NCBI GenBank assembly: GCA_030437565.1
Contig: CP129291.1
Coordinates: forward strand, 2,790,001-2,854,000
Direction: 5' to 3'
Source of the DNA: Terrilactibacillus sp. S3-3
GTDB taxonomy: Bacteria > Bacillota > Bacilli > Bacillales > Sporolactobacillaceae
DNA length: 64,000 bases
The position numbers and the translations under genes are program-made. The notes beneath the pieces are model-generated. The model was given only the letters and a program-made list of their open reading frames with translations, had not been told where the DNA came from and searched no databases. Below are positions 37,914 to 47,628 of the stretch, piece by piece (the stretch's first letter is position 1; every line of letters begins with the position of its first letter).

Positions 37914-39932
37914 TCAGACCTTGTATTTTTCGACTTCCTTGTGCAATTGATTGGCGGATTCGCCGAGTTCCGTTGCCAGCTGGCTCAATTGTTCCATCGA
38001 AGCTGTCTGTTCCTCAATCGAGGCTGTCGCTTCTTCTGTACCGGATGCCGTTTCCTCACTAATCGCGGTCAGTTCTTGAATGTTTTCTTTAATATGGTTT
38101 GTTTCTTCAACTATATCGGAAACAGATTGGCCAATCTGATCAATAAACTCATTGTTTTGTTCAATCGACTTCGAAATATTACTAAAGGAGATTTCCGAGT
38201 CGTCAACGACCGCCTCCTGTTCCTGCAGCGCCTTGCCCGTACTGTTCGCCAGCGTAACCGCCCGGTTGGTCCCTTGGTGCATTTCTGCAATCAGTGCCGA
38301 CACTTCTTTTAATGCTTCATCCGACTCGTCGGACAATTTTCTGATTTCACTCGCCACCACCGCAAAGCCTTTGCCGTTTTCTCCGGCTCTGGCCGCTTCA
38401 ATGGAAGCATTTAAAGCAAGCAAATTGGTTTGGCCGGCAATGTCGGAAATCGTGCCGACAATCTTGCCGACATCATTCGAGCGTTTTTCCAGATCTTTGA
38501 TGGCTGCAACAATATCGGAAGTCACCTTGCCGGTCTGTTCGGATTTCTTGCGCAAACTTTGAATGGCCTTGCTGCCGTCAGTTGACACCGCACCGAGGTT
38601 TTCGGCAATGTTCTTCATTTTTTCCGTCTGTGACTGAATATCGCGGATGTTTTCAAACACGGTATTCGTCGCTTTTTGATTGCCATCCATTAATTCGGAT
38701 TGATTGGATGCCCCGGCGGCAATCTCCGACATCGCCGATGACACTTCATTGGCCGAAGCCGTATTTTCCTCAACACTGGCCACCAGAGTCTGCGAGGCGT
38801 CGCTCACCTGTTCCGACACTTTGGCAATATTACTGAGCGTCCGCCGGTTTCTATCCATCATATGCTTGACGCTTTGGCTCAGCTGCCCGATTTCATCCGT
38901 GTGCGTGTCATTGATAAAAGCGGTCAAATCGCCTTGTTCCATTTTCTCTATTACCCGTTTCAGCGAATAGACACGGCCTGTTATCCGCCGGGCCACCCAG
39001 AAAGAAACGGCGGAAGCAATCGCCAGGACAACAATTAACAGAATGATGGTCGGCAAAATAATACTGTTCGCGCTTTGCGAAAACTCGTCGCGATCGATCG
39101 TGCCGATGATCGTCCATCCGGTCAGTTTATTGACTGCAAATGCGGTCAAGGCTTTTTCACCATTAACCTTGCTGTTAATAAAACCGCTTGTGCCGTTTTT
39201 TTTCATTTCTTGGTAGGCATCCGAGTGGGAAATATTTTTTCCTTCCAGGCTTTTATTCGTTGCACCTAAATAAGTGCCTTGACCATCCAGCAATGCGGCA
39301 TATCCCTGTGTTCCCATTTTCGCATCGTGGATTTGGTCAATGAGCGTCGTCAGCGTGACATCTATAACGGCGACGCCCTGCAATTGCTTTTCTTTGTAGA
39401 AGGCCTGACCAACCGCAACGGTCATTTTTCCAGATGCCATGTCTTTGTACGGTTTGGAAACGACTACTTTCCCGTGGCCATTCACGATTTCTTTATACCA
39501 GGGGCGCACTCTTGCGTCATAGTTTTTCGGTACCTTTTGATAAGGATAACTGAGCAGTTTCCCGTTTGATGCCTGACCAATATAGGTATGCAGAATATCG
39601 CTGTCCACCTTGCCGGTGTTGGTAAAATATTTAAGCGCTTTCGAGCGATCGGCGGCATAATTGATCACTTCATCTTGCCGGGCCATCCGCTGAACAACCT
39701 GCTCTTTATCTTTCATAAAAATAGTGAAGCTTGTATCCAAACCCCGAACCTGTTCCTTCATTGAGTTGGATATTTCAGTTTGCGACAAATTTCGGCTGTT
39801 ATAATACCCGAATAGCGATACTAAGAGCCCGGTAATGACGATCAAAGACAAACAGGGGAAAAGAATCTGCATGCGCAGCAAAAAAACTCTTTCTTTGTCC
39901 GCCTCTTTTGCCTTTCGACAAAAAAGGGACAT
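37914..39932 (-). CDS. Methyl-accepting chemotaxis protein with dCache domain (McpA/TlpA type)
   Basis: Transmembrane chemoreceptor, intact, 672 residues. TM1 at [22 protein letters not shown] (~24-45), periplasmic dCache ([22 protein letters not shown] at ~130, [12 protein letters not shown]), TM2 at [22 protein letters not shown] (~295), HAMP, and the signalling hairpin with tip [23 protein letters not shown]. Adaptation sites are expected in [13 protein letters not shown] and [12 protein letters not shown]. Ligand unknown; related B. subtilis receptors sense amino acids. Start ATG 39932 follows GAGGGAG. A SigD-like promoter is upstream. Confidence 0.94.
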   Translation of the reverse strand: MSLFCRKAKEADKERVFLLRMQILFPCLSLIVITGLLVSLFGYYNSRNLSQTEISNSMKEQVRGLDTSFTIFMKDKEQVVQRMARQDEVINYAADRSKALKYFTNTGKVDSDILHTYIGQASNGKLLSYPYQKVPKNYDARVRPWYKEIVNGHGKVVVSKPYKDMASGKMTVAVGQAFYKEKQLQGVAVIDVTLTTLIDQIHDAKMGTQGYAALLDGQGTYLGATNKSLEGKNISHSDAYQEMKKNGTSGFINSKVNGEKALTAFAVNKLTGWTIIGTIDRDEFSQSANSIILPTIILLIVVLAIASAVSFWVARRITGRVYSLKRVIEKMEQGDLTAFINDTHTDEIGQLSQSVKHMMDRNRRTLSNIAKVSEQVSDASQTLVASVEENTASANEVSSAMSEIAAGASNQSELMDGNQKATNTVFENIRDIQSQTEKMKNIAENLGAVSTDGSKAIQSLRKKSEQTGKVTSDIVAAIKDLEKRSNDVGKIVGTISDIAGQTNLLALNASIEAARAGENGKGFAVVASEIRKLSDESDEALKEVSALIAEMHQGTNRAVTLANSTGKALQEQEAVVDDSEISFSNISKSIEQNNEFIDQIGQSVSDIVEETNHIKENIQELTAISEETASGTEEATASIEEQTASMEQLSQLATELGESANQLHKEVEKYKV

Positions 39933-40014
39933 GATGCTCCCTCATAACCTCACACCCTCCTATATTTTTACTCATTATCTGAACACAATTAAAGTAAAAA
40001 AGTCAGCATAATAT

Positions 40015-40042
40015 ATATCGGTCGACTCTTGTAAAATTTTTA
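40015..40042 (-). promoter_or_regulatory. Candidate SigD promoter of the first chemoreceptor
   Basis: TAAA, 16 bases, ACCGATAT on the minus strand: 7/8 match at the -10, spacing one longer than ideal. About 85 bp upstream of the start. Confidence 0.6.
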
Positions 40043-40109
40043 ATTGATCATAAAATAAATAGTACTTTTTCACTTGGACGATTGGCCGCTGCCCGCAAAA
40101 AAAAAAAAG

Positions 40110-40133
40110 ATCCGGGTGTATAAAAACCCGGAT
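40110..40133 (-). terminator. Terminator of the M20 peptidase gene
   Basis: ATCCGGGT (40110-40117) pairs with ACCCGGAT (40126-40133). The minus-strand transcript ends in twelve T residues. Confidence 0.9.
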
Positions 40134-40163
40134 TCCCTGCCTAAAAAAGATTGTGGAAATTTG

Positions 40164-41385
40164 TTATTTTGCTGCTTCCGATTTTTTTTTTTGACCTGCA
40201 AACGCTTGTTTAATCTGCCCCAAAGTCTGTGGATCTTCCAAAAGCCGCCAGCCTGTCAAAGCGAGTGCTTTCGCGCCTGTGACGAGCGCCTGATCCCCTT
40301 CAGGTGATCGGGCCGCTTCCCGAAAAGAAGGGGTGTGAGGCACCAGGTTGTCCGGCCCTATTTTTATATAAGGATGAATGGTCGTCGGCACAACCTGGCT
40401 GATGTTGCCGGCATCCGTCGAGCCAAGTCCGATTCGATCCGTTGTATCCACCTTTTCACCCAGGCTTTCGATCGCCTCCTGAAAAACATGATCAAAGGGA
40501 TCATTGAGCAGGAAATGGTCCACTTCATTTTGAAACGCGATCACATTCAGCTTTGCCCCCGTAGCCAAAGCTGCTCCCTCGGCAACCGCCTTGACTCTTT
40601 CGGTCACCTCGCTGCACGCTTTTCGCGTTGCCGCCCGAATGAAAAAGCGTGCTTTGGCATAGCCCGGCACAATATTTGGAGCCTTTCCGCCGTCAGTGAT
40701 AATGCCATGAATCCGTACATCATCCGTGACGTGCTGGCGGAGGGCATTGATGCCGTTGAATAATTGAATGACAGCATCCAGTGCGTTGATGCCTTCTTCC
40801 GGCGCCTGGGCCGCGTGCGCCTCCTTGCCGATAAACTCAAAATCGAGCGGATCGACGGCAAGCGTATATCCGGTCAATTTCGTTCTATTGAATGGATGAA
40901 TCATCATTGCCGCATCAATGCCTTCAAGAAAGCCATGTTTCACAAAGCTCCCCTTTGCACTGCCGTTCGGGCCGCCTTCCTCTGCCGGCGTGCCGAAAAC
41001 GACGATCTCCCCGCCCGTCTCATTCAGCACCTGGCTAACGGCAATAGCGGCGGCAACGCTCAATGTGCCGATGATATTATGGCCGCAGGCATGACCTAGT
41101 CCCGGCAGCGCATCATACTCGGCAAGGTAGGCAATTCGCGGACCCGGCTTTTCATCGGCTGCTTTTTTTCTGGCAATAAAAGCTGTCTCATGACCGGCAA
41201 CACCGATTTCAACTGAAAAGCCGGCAGCACTTAGAAGCGCGGTCAACTGCCTTGACGCAAAAAAACTCCTGATTGCTGATCTCCGGTTTTTCATGGATTT
41301 GATGACTAACTAACAGATACTTTTCTTTGTTTGTATCAATATCATATAAAATTTGGGCTTTTGCCATTTCTTGTAACGTTGTCAT
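40164..41385 (-). CDS. M20 family amidohydrolase/peptidase under SAM riboswitch control, one frameshift
   Basis: Dizinc amidohydrolase of the M20D / AbgB-like group. Motifs: HQIHEKPEISNQEF (~32), YLAEYDALPGLGHACGHNIIG with metal ligands (~90-110), TPAEEGGPNGSAKGSF with the catalytic Glu, HGIITDGGKAPNIVPGYAKA dimerisation domain. The frame breaks in A7 (41259-41265). ATG 41385 is preferred because GAGGTG lies 8 bases ahead. The leader carries a complete SAM-I riboswitch, so expression should rise when S-adenosylmethionine is low. A role in sulfur-amino-acid salvage, for example deacylating N-acyl cysteine or methionine, is inferred. Substrate not shown by sequence. Confidence 0.9.
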
Positions 41386-41528
41386 TTGCTTCACACCTCA
41401 ATATTTTTTCTTGATCACATGACCCATACCGATGCAAATCGCTGAGGCATTCATCAACAAGTGCGACTTGGTGTCACTTTTATTCGAGCTATCTTTAGAA
41501 ATCTTAAATTTATCGATTCCGATTGAAA

Positions 41529-41557
41529 AACCCTCTTTTCAAAAGAAAAGAGGGTTT
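41529..41557 (-). terminator. Riboswitch-controlled terminator
   Basis: AACCCTCTTTTC (41529-41540) pairs with GAAAAGAGGGTTT (41545-41557). On the minus strand it runs into TTTTTC. Its CCTCTT arm can instead pair with the AAGAGG at the 3' edge of the SAM aptamer, giving the expected antiterminator when SAM is absent. Confidence 0.9.
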
Positions 41558-41571
41558 ATAAGCTTGATAAC

Positions 41572-41681
41572 CTCTTATCTTTCAAGCGTCAGCCGCCGCT
41601 TGTTGGAATTGGCACGGTACCTGCTAGGGCCCGCTGCCGAGGTTTCACTGGGCCAAATCCCTCCACCTCTCGCGATAAGAA
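41572..41681 (-). promoter_or_regulatory. SAM-I (S-box) riboswitch aptamer
   Basis: Minus-strand RNA. P1 5' arm TTCTTATC (41681-41674) and 3' arm GATAAGAG (41579-41572). The canonical S-box core is present: GAGAGGTGGAGGGA, TTGGCCC, TGAAACCTCGGCA, and GTGCCAATTCC. It binds S-adenosylmethionine and switches the terminator at 41529-41557. It lies about 190 bp upstream of the M20 gene with no other gene between. Confidence 0.95.
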
Positions 41682-41711
41682 TGATGCGATCGTTATTCAT
41701 TTGGTAGATCA

Positions 41712-41741
41712 AGCTTACACCTTTGGCAAAAAAAATGTCAA
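41712..41741 (-). promoter_or_regulatory. Promoter of the SAM-riboswitch leader
   Basis: TTGACA (41741-41736), 18 bases including a T8 run, TAAGCT (41717-41712) on the minus strand. Perfect -35, weak -10, about 30 bp ahead of the aptamer. The spacer length may be off by a homopolymer error. Confidence 0.6.
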
Positions 41742-41893
41742 CCAAAAGACTTATCCCCGGGTTACAGACAACATTGGATAGGCAGCCTATGTTTATAGTG
41801 AACGATAGATAACATATTCAGGACCTAAGCACCCCAATCAATCGGCTGAGACTGGAAATGAATGGAGTCGCTCGCTGAGTACGAATAGCTGCT

Positions 41894-42715
41894 TCAAAAA
41901 CCTCAAATGGGGCGACTTTGGACCAAAATGGGGCGACCTCAACCTAGAATGGAGCGAATTCAAACTCAAATGGTGCGACCTCTCGAATGGGACAACCTCA
42001 AACATGGCGACTCCAACTCAAATGGGGCGACTTTCGCCCAAAATGGAGCGACTTCCGACTCAAATGGGGCGACTTTGACCCATAATGGGGGGCGACTCCA
42101 ACTCAAATGGGGCGACTTTCGCCCAAAATGGAACGACTTCCAACTCAAATGGGGCGACTTTGACCCATAATGGGGCGACTTCCGACTCAAATGGGGCGAC
42201 TCCAACTCAAATGGGGCGACTTTGGACCAAAATGGGGTGACTCCAACTCAAATGGGGCGACTTTCGCCCAAAATGGAGCGACTTCCGACTCAAATGGGGC
42301 GACTTTGACCCAAAATGGGGCGACTCCAACTCAAATGGGGCGACTTTCGCCCAAAATGGAGCGACTTCCGACTCAAATGGGGCGACTTTACCCAAAAATG
42401 GGGGCGACTCCAACTCAAATGGGGCGACTTTGGACCATAATGGAGCGACTTCCGACTCAAATGGGGCGACTTTCGCCCAAAATGGAGCGACTTCCGACTC
42501 AAATGGGGCGACTTTGACCCAAAATGGGGCGACTCCAACTCAAATGGGGCGACTTTGGACCATAATGGAGCGACTTCCGACTCAAATGGGGCGACTTTCG
42601 CCCAAAATGGAGCGACCTCAACCTAGAATGGAGCGAATTCAAACTCAAATGGTGCGACCTCTCGAATGGGACAACCTCAAACATGGCGACTCCAACTCGA
42701 ATCGGGCGATTTTAA
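41894..42715 (+). repeat. Large 20-21-bp tandem array, family A, ~39 copies
   Basis: Steps of core AAATGG(G/A)GCGACTT plus 6-7 variable bases. Variants alternate (TTCGCCCA, CCGACTC, TGACCCA, CCAACTC, GGACCA), and a higher-order unit of about 83-125 bp recurs, e.g. near 42105, 42260, 42340 and 42465. The first and last ~100 bp (41930-42010 and 42615-42690) are nearly identical to each other. Several open frames of 60-115 codons exist on both strands only because the period is a multiple of three; none has a proper ribosome site. Confidence 0.95.
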
Positions 42716-42771
42716 CTTTAACGTAACGCCTAGCCCGAAACGTAGCGCCTCAGTCCGAATAAAAAGCGGTC

Positions 42772-42821
42772 GGTCTCGCCCACTCTAGAAGCCAAGCTTG
42801 GCTTCTAGAGTGGGCGAGACC
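42772..42821 (-). terminator. 50-bp perfect palindrome, terminator of the second chemoreceptor
   Basis: A perfect 25+25-bp inverted repeat, arms starting GGTCTCGCCC and meeting at CCAAGCTTGG, essentially loop-free. A5 on the left and CTTTTT on the right let it terminate either strand. It lies about 135 bp past the chemoreceptor stop and right at the end of the family A array. Confidence 0.85.
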
Positions 42822-42957
42822 CTTTTTCAACCCAAACAAGTTTTGAACCCGCACATCCATCCACCCCCATCTTAGTTTCACTTCCTTTTTGTCAATCCGC
42901 CGCATTTGTAAATAAGCTAAAAAAACTGTCGCAGCGGAAAATGCCTGCCTGTGCCGT

Positions 42958-44993
42958 TTAGCTGATCTTGTACTTTTCCATTTCCTTTCGGAGTATATCG
43001 GCATAGCGTTCAAGCTCGCCGGCCAGTTCATTCAGTTGTTCCATGGCCGCAGTCTGCTCCTCAATGGAAGCTGTTACTTCCTCCGTCCCGGCGGCCGTTT
43101 GTTCGCTGATCGAAGTGATTCCGTGAATATGTTCTTTAATTTGATTGTTTTGCTCAACCATCCCGCCCGCAGATTGCACGATGGTATCGATCAATTGGTT
43201 ATTGCGCCGAACCGACTGCTCGATACCGTCCACTGTTTTTTCAAAATTTTCAACGACCGTAACCTGTTCTTCCAGGACATGGCTTGTGCTTGTTGCAAAT
43301 TCAACGGTGCGCGCCGTATCTTTTTGCATGTCTTCAATCAGTTTCGAGACTTCTTCCAAAGCCTGATCCGTTTTATCGGACAGCTTTCTGACTTCATCGG
43401 CCACCACTGCAAAACCCTTTCCATGTTCGCCGGCGCGGGCGGCTTCTATCGCCGCGTTCAATGCCAGCAAATTGGTTTGGCCGGCAATATCCGATATCGT
43501 ATTATTCATAATTTTTCCGATATTCTGTGAGCGCTTATCAAGCGTCGTAATCGCGTCGATGATATCGGCCGTCGTACTGATCGTCCGTTCCGAATGGCTG
43601 CGCAGATTGACGACCGATTGGCGATTGCTGGCCGAAGCGTCTGACAGTTCATCTGCGCATTGCTTCATGAGCTCCGTTTGTTGATGAATGTTGACTATTT
43701 TATCCGACAGACCATCCGTTGCTTGCTGGTTCGCCTCCATCAGTTCCGACTGATTTGTCGCCCCCGCTGCGATCTCCGACATGGCCCGAGCCACTTCGTT
43801 GGACGAAGCCGCATTCTGCTGCACGCTGGCCACCAGTGTCTGCGAAGCATCCCTGACTTGTTCAGACACTTTAGCTACGCGGCTCAGCATATTCCGATCA
43901 TCATCTGAATCATATGATTGACACTTGAACCGAGCTGGCCGACTTCATCATTTCGCGGGTCATCGGCGTGTACGGTTAAATCTCCTTTTTCCACTTTATT
44001 CACGATTTTTTCCAGCCGTCTGACCCGCTTTGTAAACCATCCGGCAACAAAGTAGGCCATAACCGCTGCTGCAATCAGTACAATAGCTAAAACGAGAACC
44101 GCCGGCAAAACGATTGTGTTCGCCCGTTTTGAAAACTCGCTGCGATCAACAGCAGAGAATACGGTCCAGCCCGTCATTTTATTAACACTGAAAGCGAGCA
44201 CTTCTTTTTTCCCATTTTCCCGGACATCCATCGTGCCTTTGCTATTGCCGGATTGTATTTTTTTCATAAACCGGCTGTCAGTCACTTTTTTGCCGAGGCG
44301 CTTCCGATCAGTCGAAGCCACGTAGTTTCCTTGTTTATCGATAAAAGCCGCATAGCCGCCGGCGCCCATTTTAATGGCGCCGATTTGTTTCGTCAGCGCT
44401 TCAAGAGACACATCAATCGCCACAACCCCCGCCAATTTGCCATTGTTGTAAACCGCTTTGGCGGCAGTGACAACCATTTTCCCCGTTAACGCATCTTTAT
44501 AGGGAGGTGTCCAAACAATCTGTCCATTTTCCCTGGCTGCATCTTTATACCAGTCTCTTTGCCGCGCATCGTATCCTTTCGGCAATTTCGCCGCCGGATA
44601 CAAGATCAGCTGGCTGCTGTCCGGGGAACCCACATATGTATTCAGAATATCTTTGTTTGAAGTCCCAATGTTGCGGAAAGCTGCAAAAATCGATGGCCTA
44701 TGGCGAAAGCTGTTCTTGATATTTTTTTGGCCGGCCATTTGGTTAATAATACTCTCTTTGTCTTGCAAATAAATCGCAAAACTATTATTGATCTCGTTCA
44801 TTTGATCATTCATCGATCTTGTAATCTCATTTTCAGCCAGACTCCGCGTATCCAGATAACCAAATAATGAAATAAAGATACCGGTAAGCACCGTCAAAAA
44901 AAAAAAAAAAGGAACAAGAATTTGTGTGCGTAATCCCAAGCTTCTCTTTCTAGTCGCTTTTAAGGACATTGGCCCTGTTGAACTTGCTGACAT
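42958..44993 (-). CDS. Methyl-accepting chemotaxis protein, second copy, one frameshift
   Basis: Paralogue of the receptor at 37914 with the same plan: TM1 ([22 protein letters not shown]), dCache ([34 protein letters not shown]), TM2 ([22 protein letters not shown]), HAMP, signalling tip [23 protein letters not shown]. The frame breaks near 43893 in the HAMP/adaptation boundary ([18 protein letters not shown]). One extra residue (IMNNTISD) is seen before the tip. The ligand pocket differs from copy 1, so the ligand probably differs. ATG 44993 has AAGGGGTGA 7 bases ahead. Confidence 0.92.
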
Positions 44994-45096
44994 TATAAAG
45001 TCACCCCTTATTAAATTAAAAACCTTTTCTTTCAACAGAGAATATTCCAAATAAATAAAAAGGCCTACCCCCTAAGTATGAATCCTCTTGGTTATT

Positions 45097-45104
45097 ATAT
45101 CGGT
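45097..45104 (-). promoter_or_regulatory. Possible SigD -10 element of the second chemoreceptor
   Basis: ACCGATAT on the minus strand, as for the first receptor, about 105 bp upstream of the start. The -35 position falls in an A/T homopolymer where no TAAA is readable at the right spacing. Confidence 0.4.
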
Positions 45105-45126
45105 TTTTGCCGAAAAAAAAAATAAA

Positions 45127-45153
45127 GCCGCTGCCCGTCTTTTTAAGGCAGCG
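45127..45153 (-). terminator. Terminator of the VanZ-like gene
   Basis: CGCTGCC (45130-45136) pairs with GGCAGCG (45147-45153). The minus-strand transcript continues GGCTTTATTTTTTTTT. Confidence 0.75.
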
Positions 45154-45180
45154 ACCGCTTTTTTTCAATTTTTTTTTTTT

Positions 45181-45677
45181 CTATTTAATTAGGATTCTAA
45201 AGCACCAGCGAAGAAAAAAAGTCAGGGCAAGAGCCAATAGAATGCCGGCCATGTCAAAAGTAAACACGTCGATGGCGTGACCCGTTCTGCCCGGGATAAA
45301 TGTCTGATGCCATTCATCGAGACCGGCATAGCCCATTGACAGGACAAAACCCAAAAGATAGGATCGGCTGCGCTTCAATTTCGTTGTCAGCATTAAGTTG
45401 GTAATAAAAAAAAGCGAATAATGCATATTCAGAGATATGGCTGAGTTTGCGGAGCACAAATTCGACAAAGGCATAAGGATCATCCGTAGAAATAAACGCT
45501 CCGCCATACATAAAAGAAAGATGGGGAAAAGTATTTGCTGTCCAGTTAAAATGCGCTCTTAAAAACGGCTGGATATCCTGTTGTTGATAAGGCGTATTTG
45601 ACGCCTGAAAAATCATCACGGCCACAAAACAGATGAGGACGAGCCAAATCACAAAAGCTCTGCGGTTTTCTTAACAT
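45181..45677 (-). CDS. VanZ-like family membrane protein, two frameshifts
   Basis: About 165 codons with four membrane segments (VIWLVLICFVAVMIF, EYALFSFFF, YLLGFVLSMGYAGLDE, DMAGILLALALTFFLRW). The VanZ hallmarks are KLSHISEYALF (~78) and DEWHQTFIPGRTGHAIDVFTFDMAG (~115). VanZ proteins give low-level teicoplanin resistance in some hosts; the general function is unknown. Frame breaks lie in A8 (45406-45413) and near 45655. ATG 45677 is placed behind GGGGGG. It is divergent from the OsmC-like gene. Confidence 0.88.
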
Positions 45678-45785
45678 CATCATATCCCCCCATTATCTAT
45701 GTATTTTTTCATTATAACGCAAACAACGATAGAAGTTGGCGAAAATCTTAAGAAATCTGATCTGTCAAGATTAATCTGCTCGCTC

Positions 45786-45880
45786 ATTTGAGGTGGGAGT
45801 CGCTCCATTTCGAGAGAAGTCGCTCCATTTATGAACGGAGTCACTCCATTTCGGGAAAAGTCGCTCCATTTCTAAAATAG
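45786..45880 (-). repeat. Family A mini-array, reverse orientation, four to five copies
   Basis: Minus-strand steps AAATGGAGCGACTTC about every 21-22 bases. It lies between the divergent VanZ and OsmC genes. The rest of 45678-46032 is A/T-rich promoter sequence. Confidence 0.75.
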
Positions 45881-46032
45881 GAGCCCTATCTGCTTTTTAT
45901 CGCGACTTATCTTTATATTTCTTCAGCCACACTTAAAGCAGTTCATTTGACAAAAACCAACTATATTGATAGGTTAATTATTAATTAAAAGGGTTCCAAA
46001 TATCTTTCATTAGAAAAACAAAGGGGAGACGT

Positions 46033-46423
46033 ATGATGACATTAAAAGCAGATGAAAAAGGATTGGTACTTTCATTTGGAAGGCAGAGAACTTAAATTAA
46101 ATCATGATGATGACGGTTTTACTCCACTCGAACTGCTCGTCAATTCAATCGCCGGCTGTAGCGGGCTTGTTTTTTAAAAAAATAAAAAAAAAAAACGCAT
46201 TGCCTATGACGAATTGATTATTGAAGTGGATCATCAACGCTCGGATGCAGCTCCTAAACCGGTGACCCGGATCGATGTTCACTTTACTCTCAAAGGCGAA
46301 AATTTAGATGAGAGGAAAGTGCGTTCCGCTTTTGAATTAGTGGTTCCGAACTGCCCGGTTGTGCAATCGGTTAACACGGCGATCACCATCAACGAAACAT
46401 TGGGATATCGCGGAGAAAATTGA
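46033..46423 (+). CDS. OsmC/Ohr-family protein, two frameshifts
   Basis: Thiol peroxidase family for organic hydroperoxides. Reading across frames: MMTLKADEKGLVLSF, GRELKLNHDDDGFTPLELLVNSIAGCSG with the peroxidatic Cys (~50), KKKRIAYDELIIEVD, and VVPNCPVVQSVN with the resolving-type Cys (~114). The length of about 130 residues fits the short OsmC group. Breaks lie near 46078 and in the T/A runs 46168-46192. ATG 46033 has AAAGGGGAG ahead. Substrate unknown. Confidence 0.82.
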
Positions 46424-46501
46424 AAAAAAATTAACGGCGGCCGATGATTTTTTAACAGCAGAAACTGGACTGTAAGAAACACAAATCCAGAAAACATTTT
46501 A

Positions 46502-46532
46502 TTTAGCCCCTGTTTCTATAACGGGGGCTAAA
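46502..46532. terminator. Hairpin between converging OsmC and Rpn genes
   Basis: TTTAGCCCC (46502-46510) pairs with GGGGCTAAA (46524-46532). No long T-run on either side, so termination efficiency is uncertain. Confidence 0.55.
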
Positions 46533-46680
46533 AGATTTGTTGGCCTGTCAGATTTATATGCAAAATTGCAAATATTTTACTGAGTGTCTTATCCCTGTTA
46601 TTTTTTAGGTTCGACTGCATATTCAATTGGGGTTTCTCAATTTCAATGGATAAAGTTGAGAGCTGAGGCGATCGGTCAAG

Positions 46681-47628
46681 CTAAATAACTCCGTCAGATC
46701 CATCCGGATTCTTCAGCTTCTTGATCTCTTCTTCAGTCAGTTCAGTCGTTCTGGCTATGGTTTCTAATTTAGTCCCTCATTTAGCAGCTTAAGAGCAATG
46801 TTTTTTTTTTTATTTTCTCTTCTCTTTTCTCTTCTCTTTTCTCTTCTCTTTTCCCTTCTCTTCTTCCTTCTTGTATACCCTCTATCCTCCCCTTTTCTTT
46901 CACCCACCCTCCCGCCGGGCGCCGTTCATTTGGCTGTTAAAATCGACCTGGGCTTTAAAGCGCTGCTCATAAGCCTCGCGGAATTCGGGAGATTCGCTGA
47001 GCATTGCAAATTTATCCCGGGCCTTGCGAATGGATGGGTTCATTTTGCATACCTCCTGAAAAAGTGCAGAATCAAAATCTGTTTTTTCATCAAGAAACAT
47101 GAGCCACTGATGAAGCGGATCTTGTGTGACGACATTCATTTTTCTGAACTTGGGCATCACAATAAATGGATTTCGAGAAGATCGGTCAGTTGTGTAAAGC
47201 AATGGCTGTTTTCTCTCAGATGATAGATCGCATGAAAAGATGAGGGTTCCAGCTCTTTCATATTAAAATTCAAAAGATTGATGGTTGCGGTCTTATGAAG
47301 GACTGTGCAATCTGATTTAATCTGAAGGTCGCCGCTGTCGTTTCGCCCAATAAAACAACGTGCGGGGAATCATATTGTAGCGATTTAAGAGCTGGACTTC
47401 GATATTGATTTTCGCCGTCTGTTTTTCCGTTTGAATTTGCGCTTTAATATCAAGGATACTCAGTTTATCCGCGATCGTCTCCCTGGACAATTTCTCTTCT
47501 TTAACGGTGACATCAACAATCCGTTCCGACAAGACGGCTTCCAAAAAATTTTGCAGCAAATCTTTGTCGCGCTGCTCTCCGAACAACTTCTTGAAAGCAA
47601 AATCGTTCATGGGAAAGAGCCTCTCCAA
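46681..47628 (-). CDS. Rpn-family recombination-promoting nuclease (PD-(D/E)XK), at least four frameshifts
   Basis: Rpn proteins are transposase_31-like DNases that raise recombination. Pieces in order: LERLFPMNDFAFKKLFGEQRDKD (N-terminus); LSILDIKAQIQTEKQTAKINIEVQL with the PD-ExK acidic/Lys pattern; NLLNFNMKELEPSSFHAIYHLRE; TDLLEIHLLIMPKF; HQWLMFLDEKTDFDSALFQEV; SPEFREAYEQRFKAQ; a Lys/Glu/Arg run over AGAGAAAAG repeats (46810-46860); and LETIARTTELTEEEIKKLK at the end. TTG 47628 is chosen because AAGGAGG lies 8 bases ahead. Damage is heavier here than elsewhere, so true decay is possible. Confidence 0.8.

Noticed and set aside
41907..42726. Several open frames of 60-115 codons on both strands in the family A array, encoding heptad-like peptides
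   Set aside because: The 21-bp period is a multiple of three, so all frames stay open by chance. Occasional 20-bp steps break each frame, and no ribosome binding site is present.
46798..47223. 141-codon plus-strand frame beginning with a Phe/Leu/Ser run
   Set aside because: It is the antisense shadow of the Rpn nuclease, including its Lys/Glu-rich tail, which reads as TCTCTTTTC repeats on this strand.
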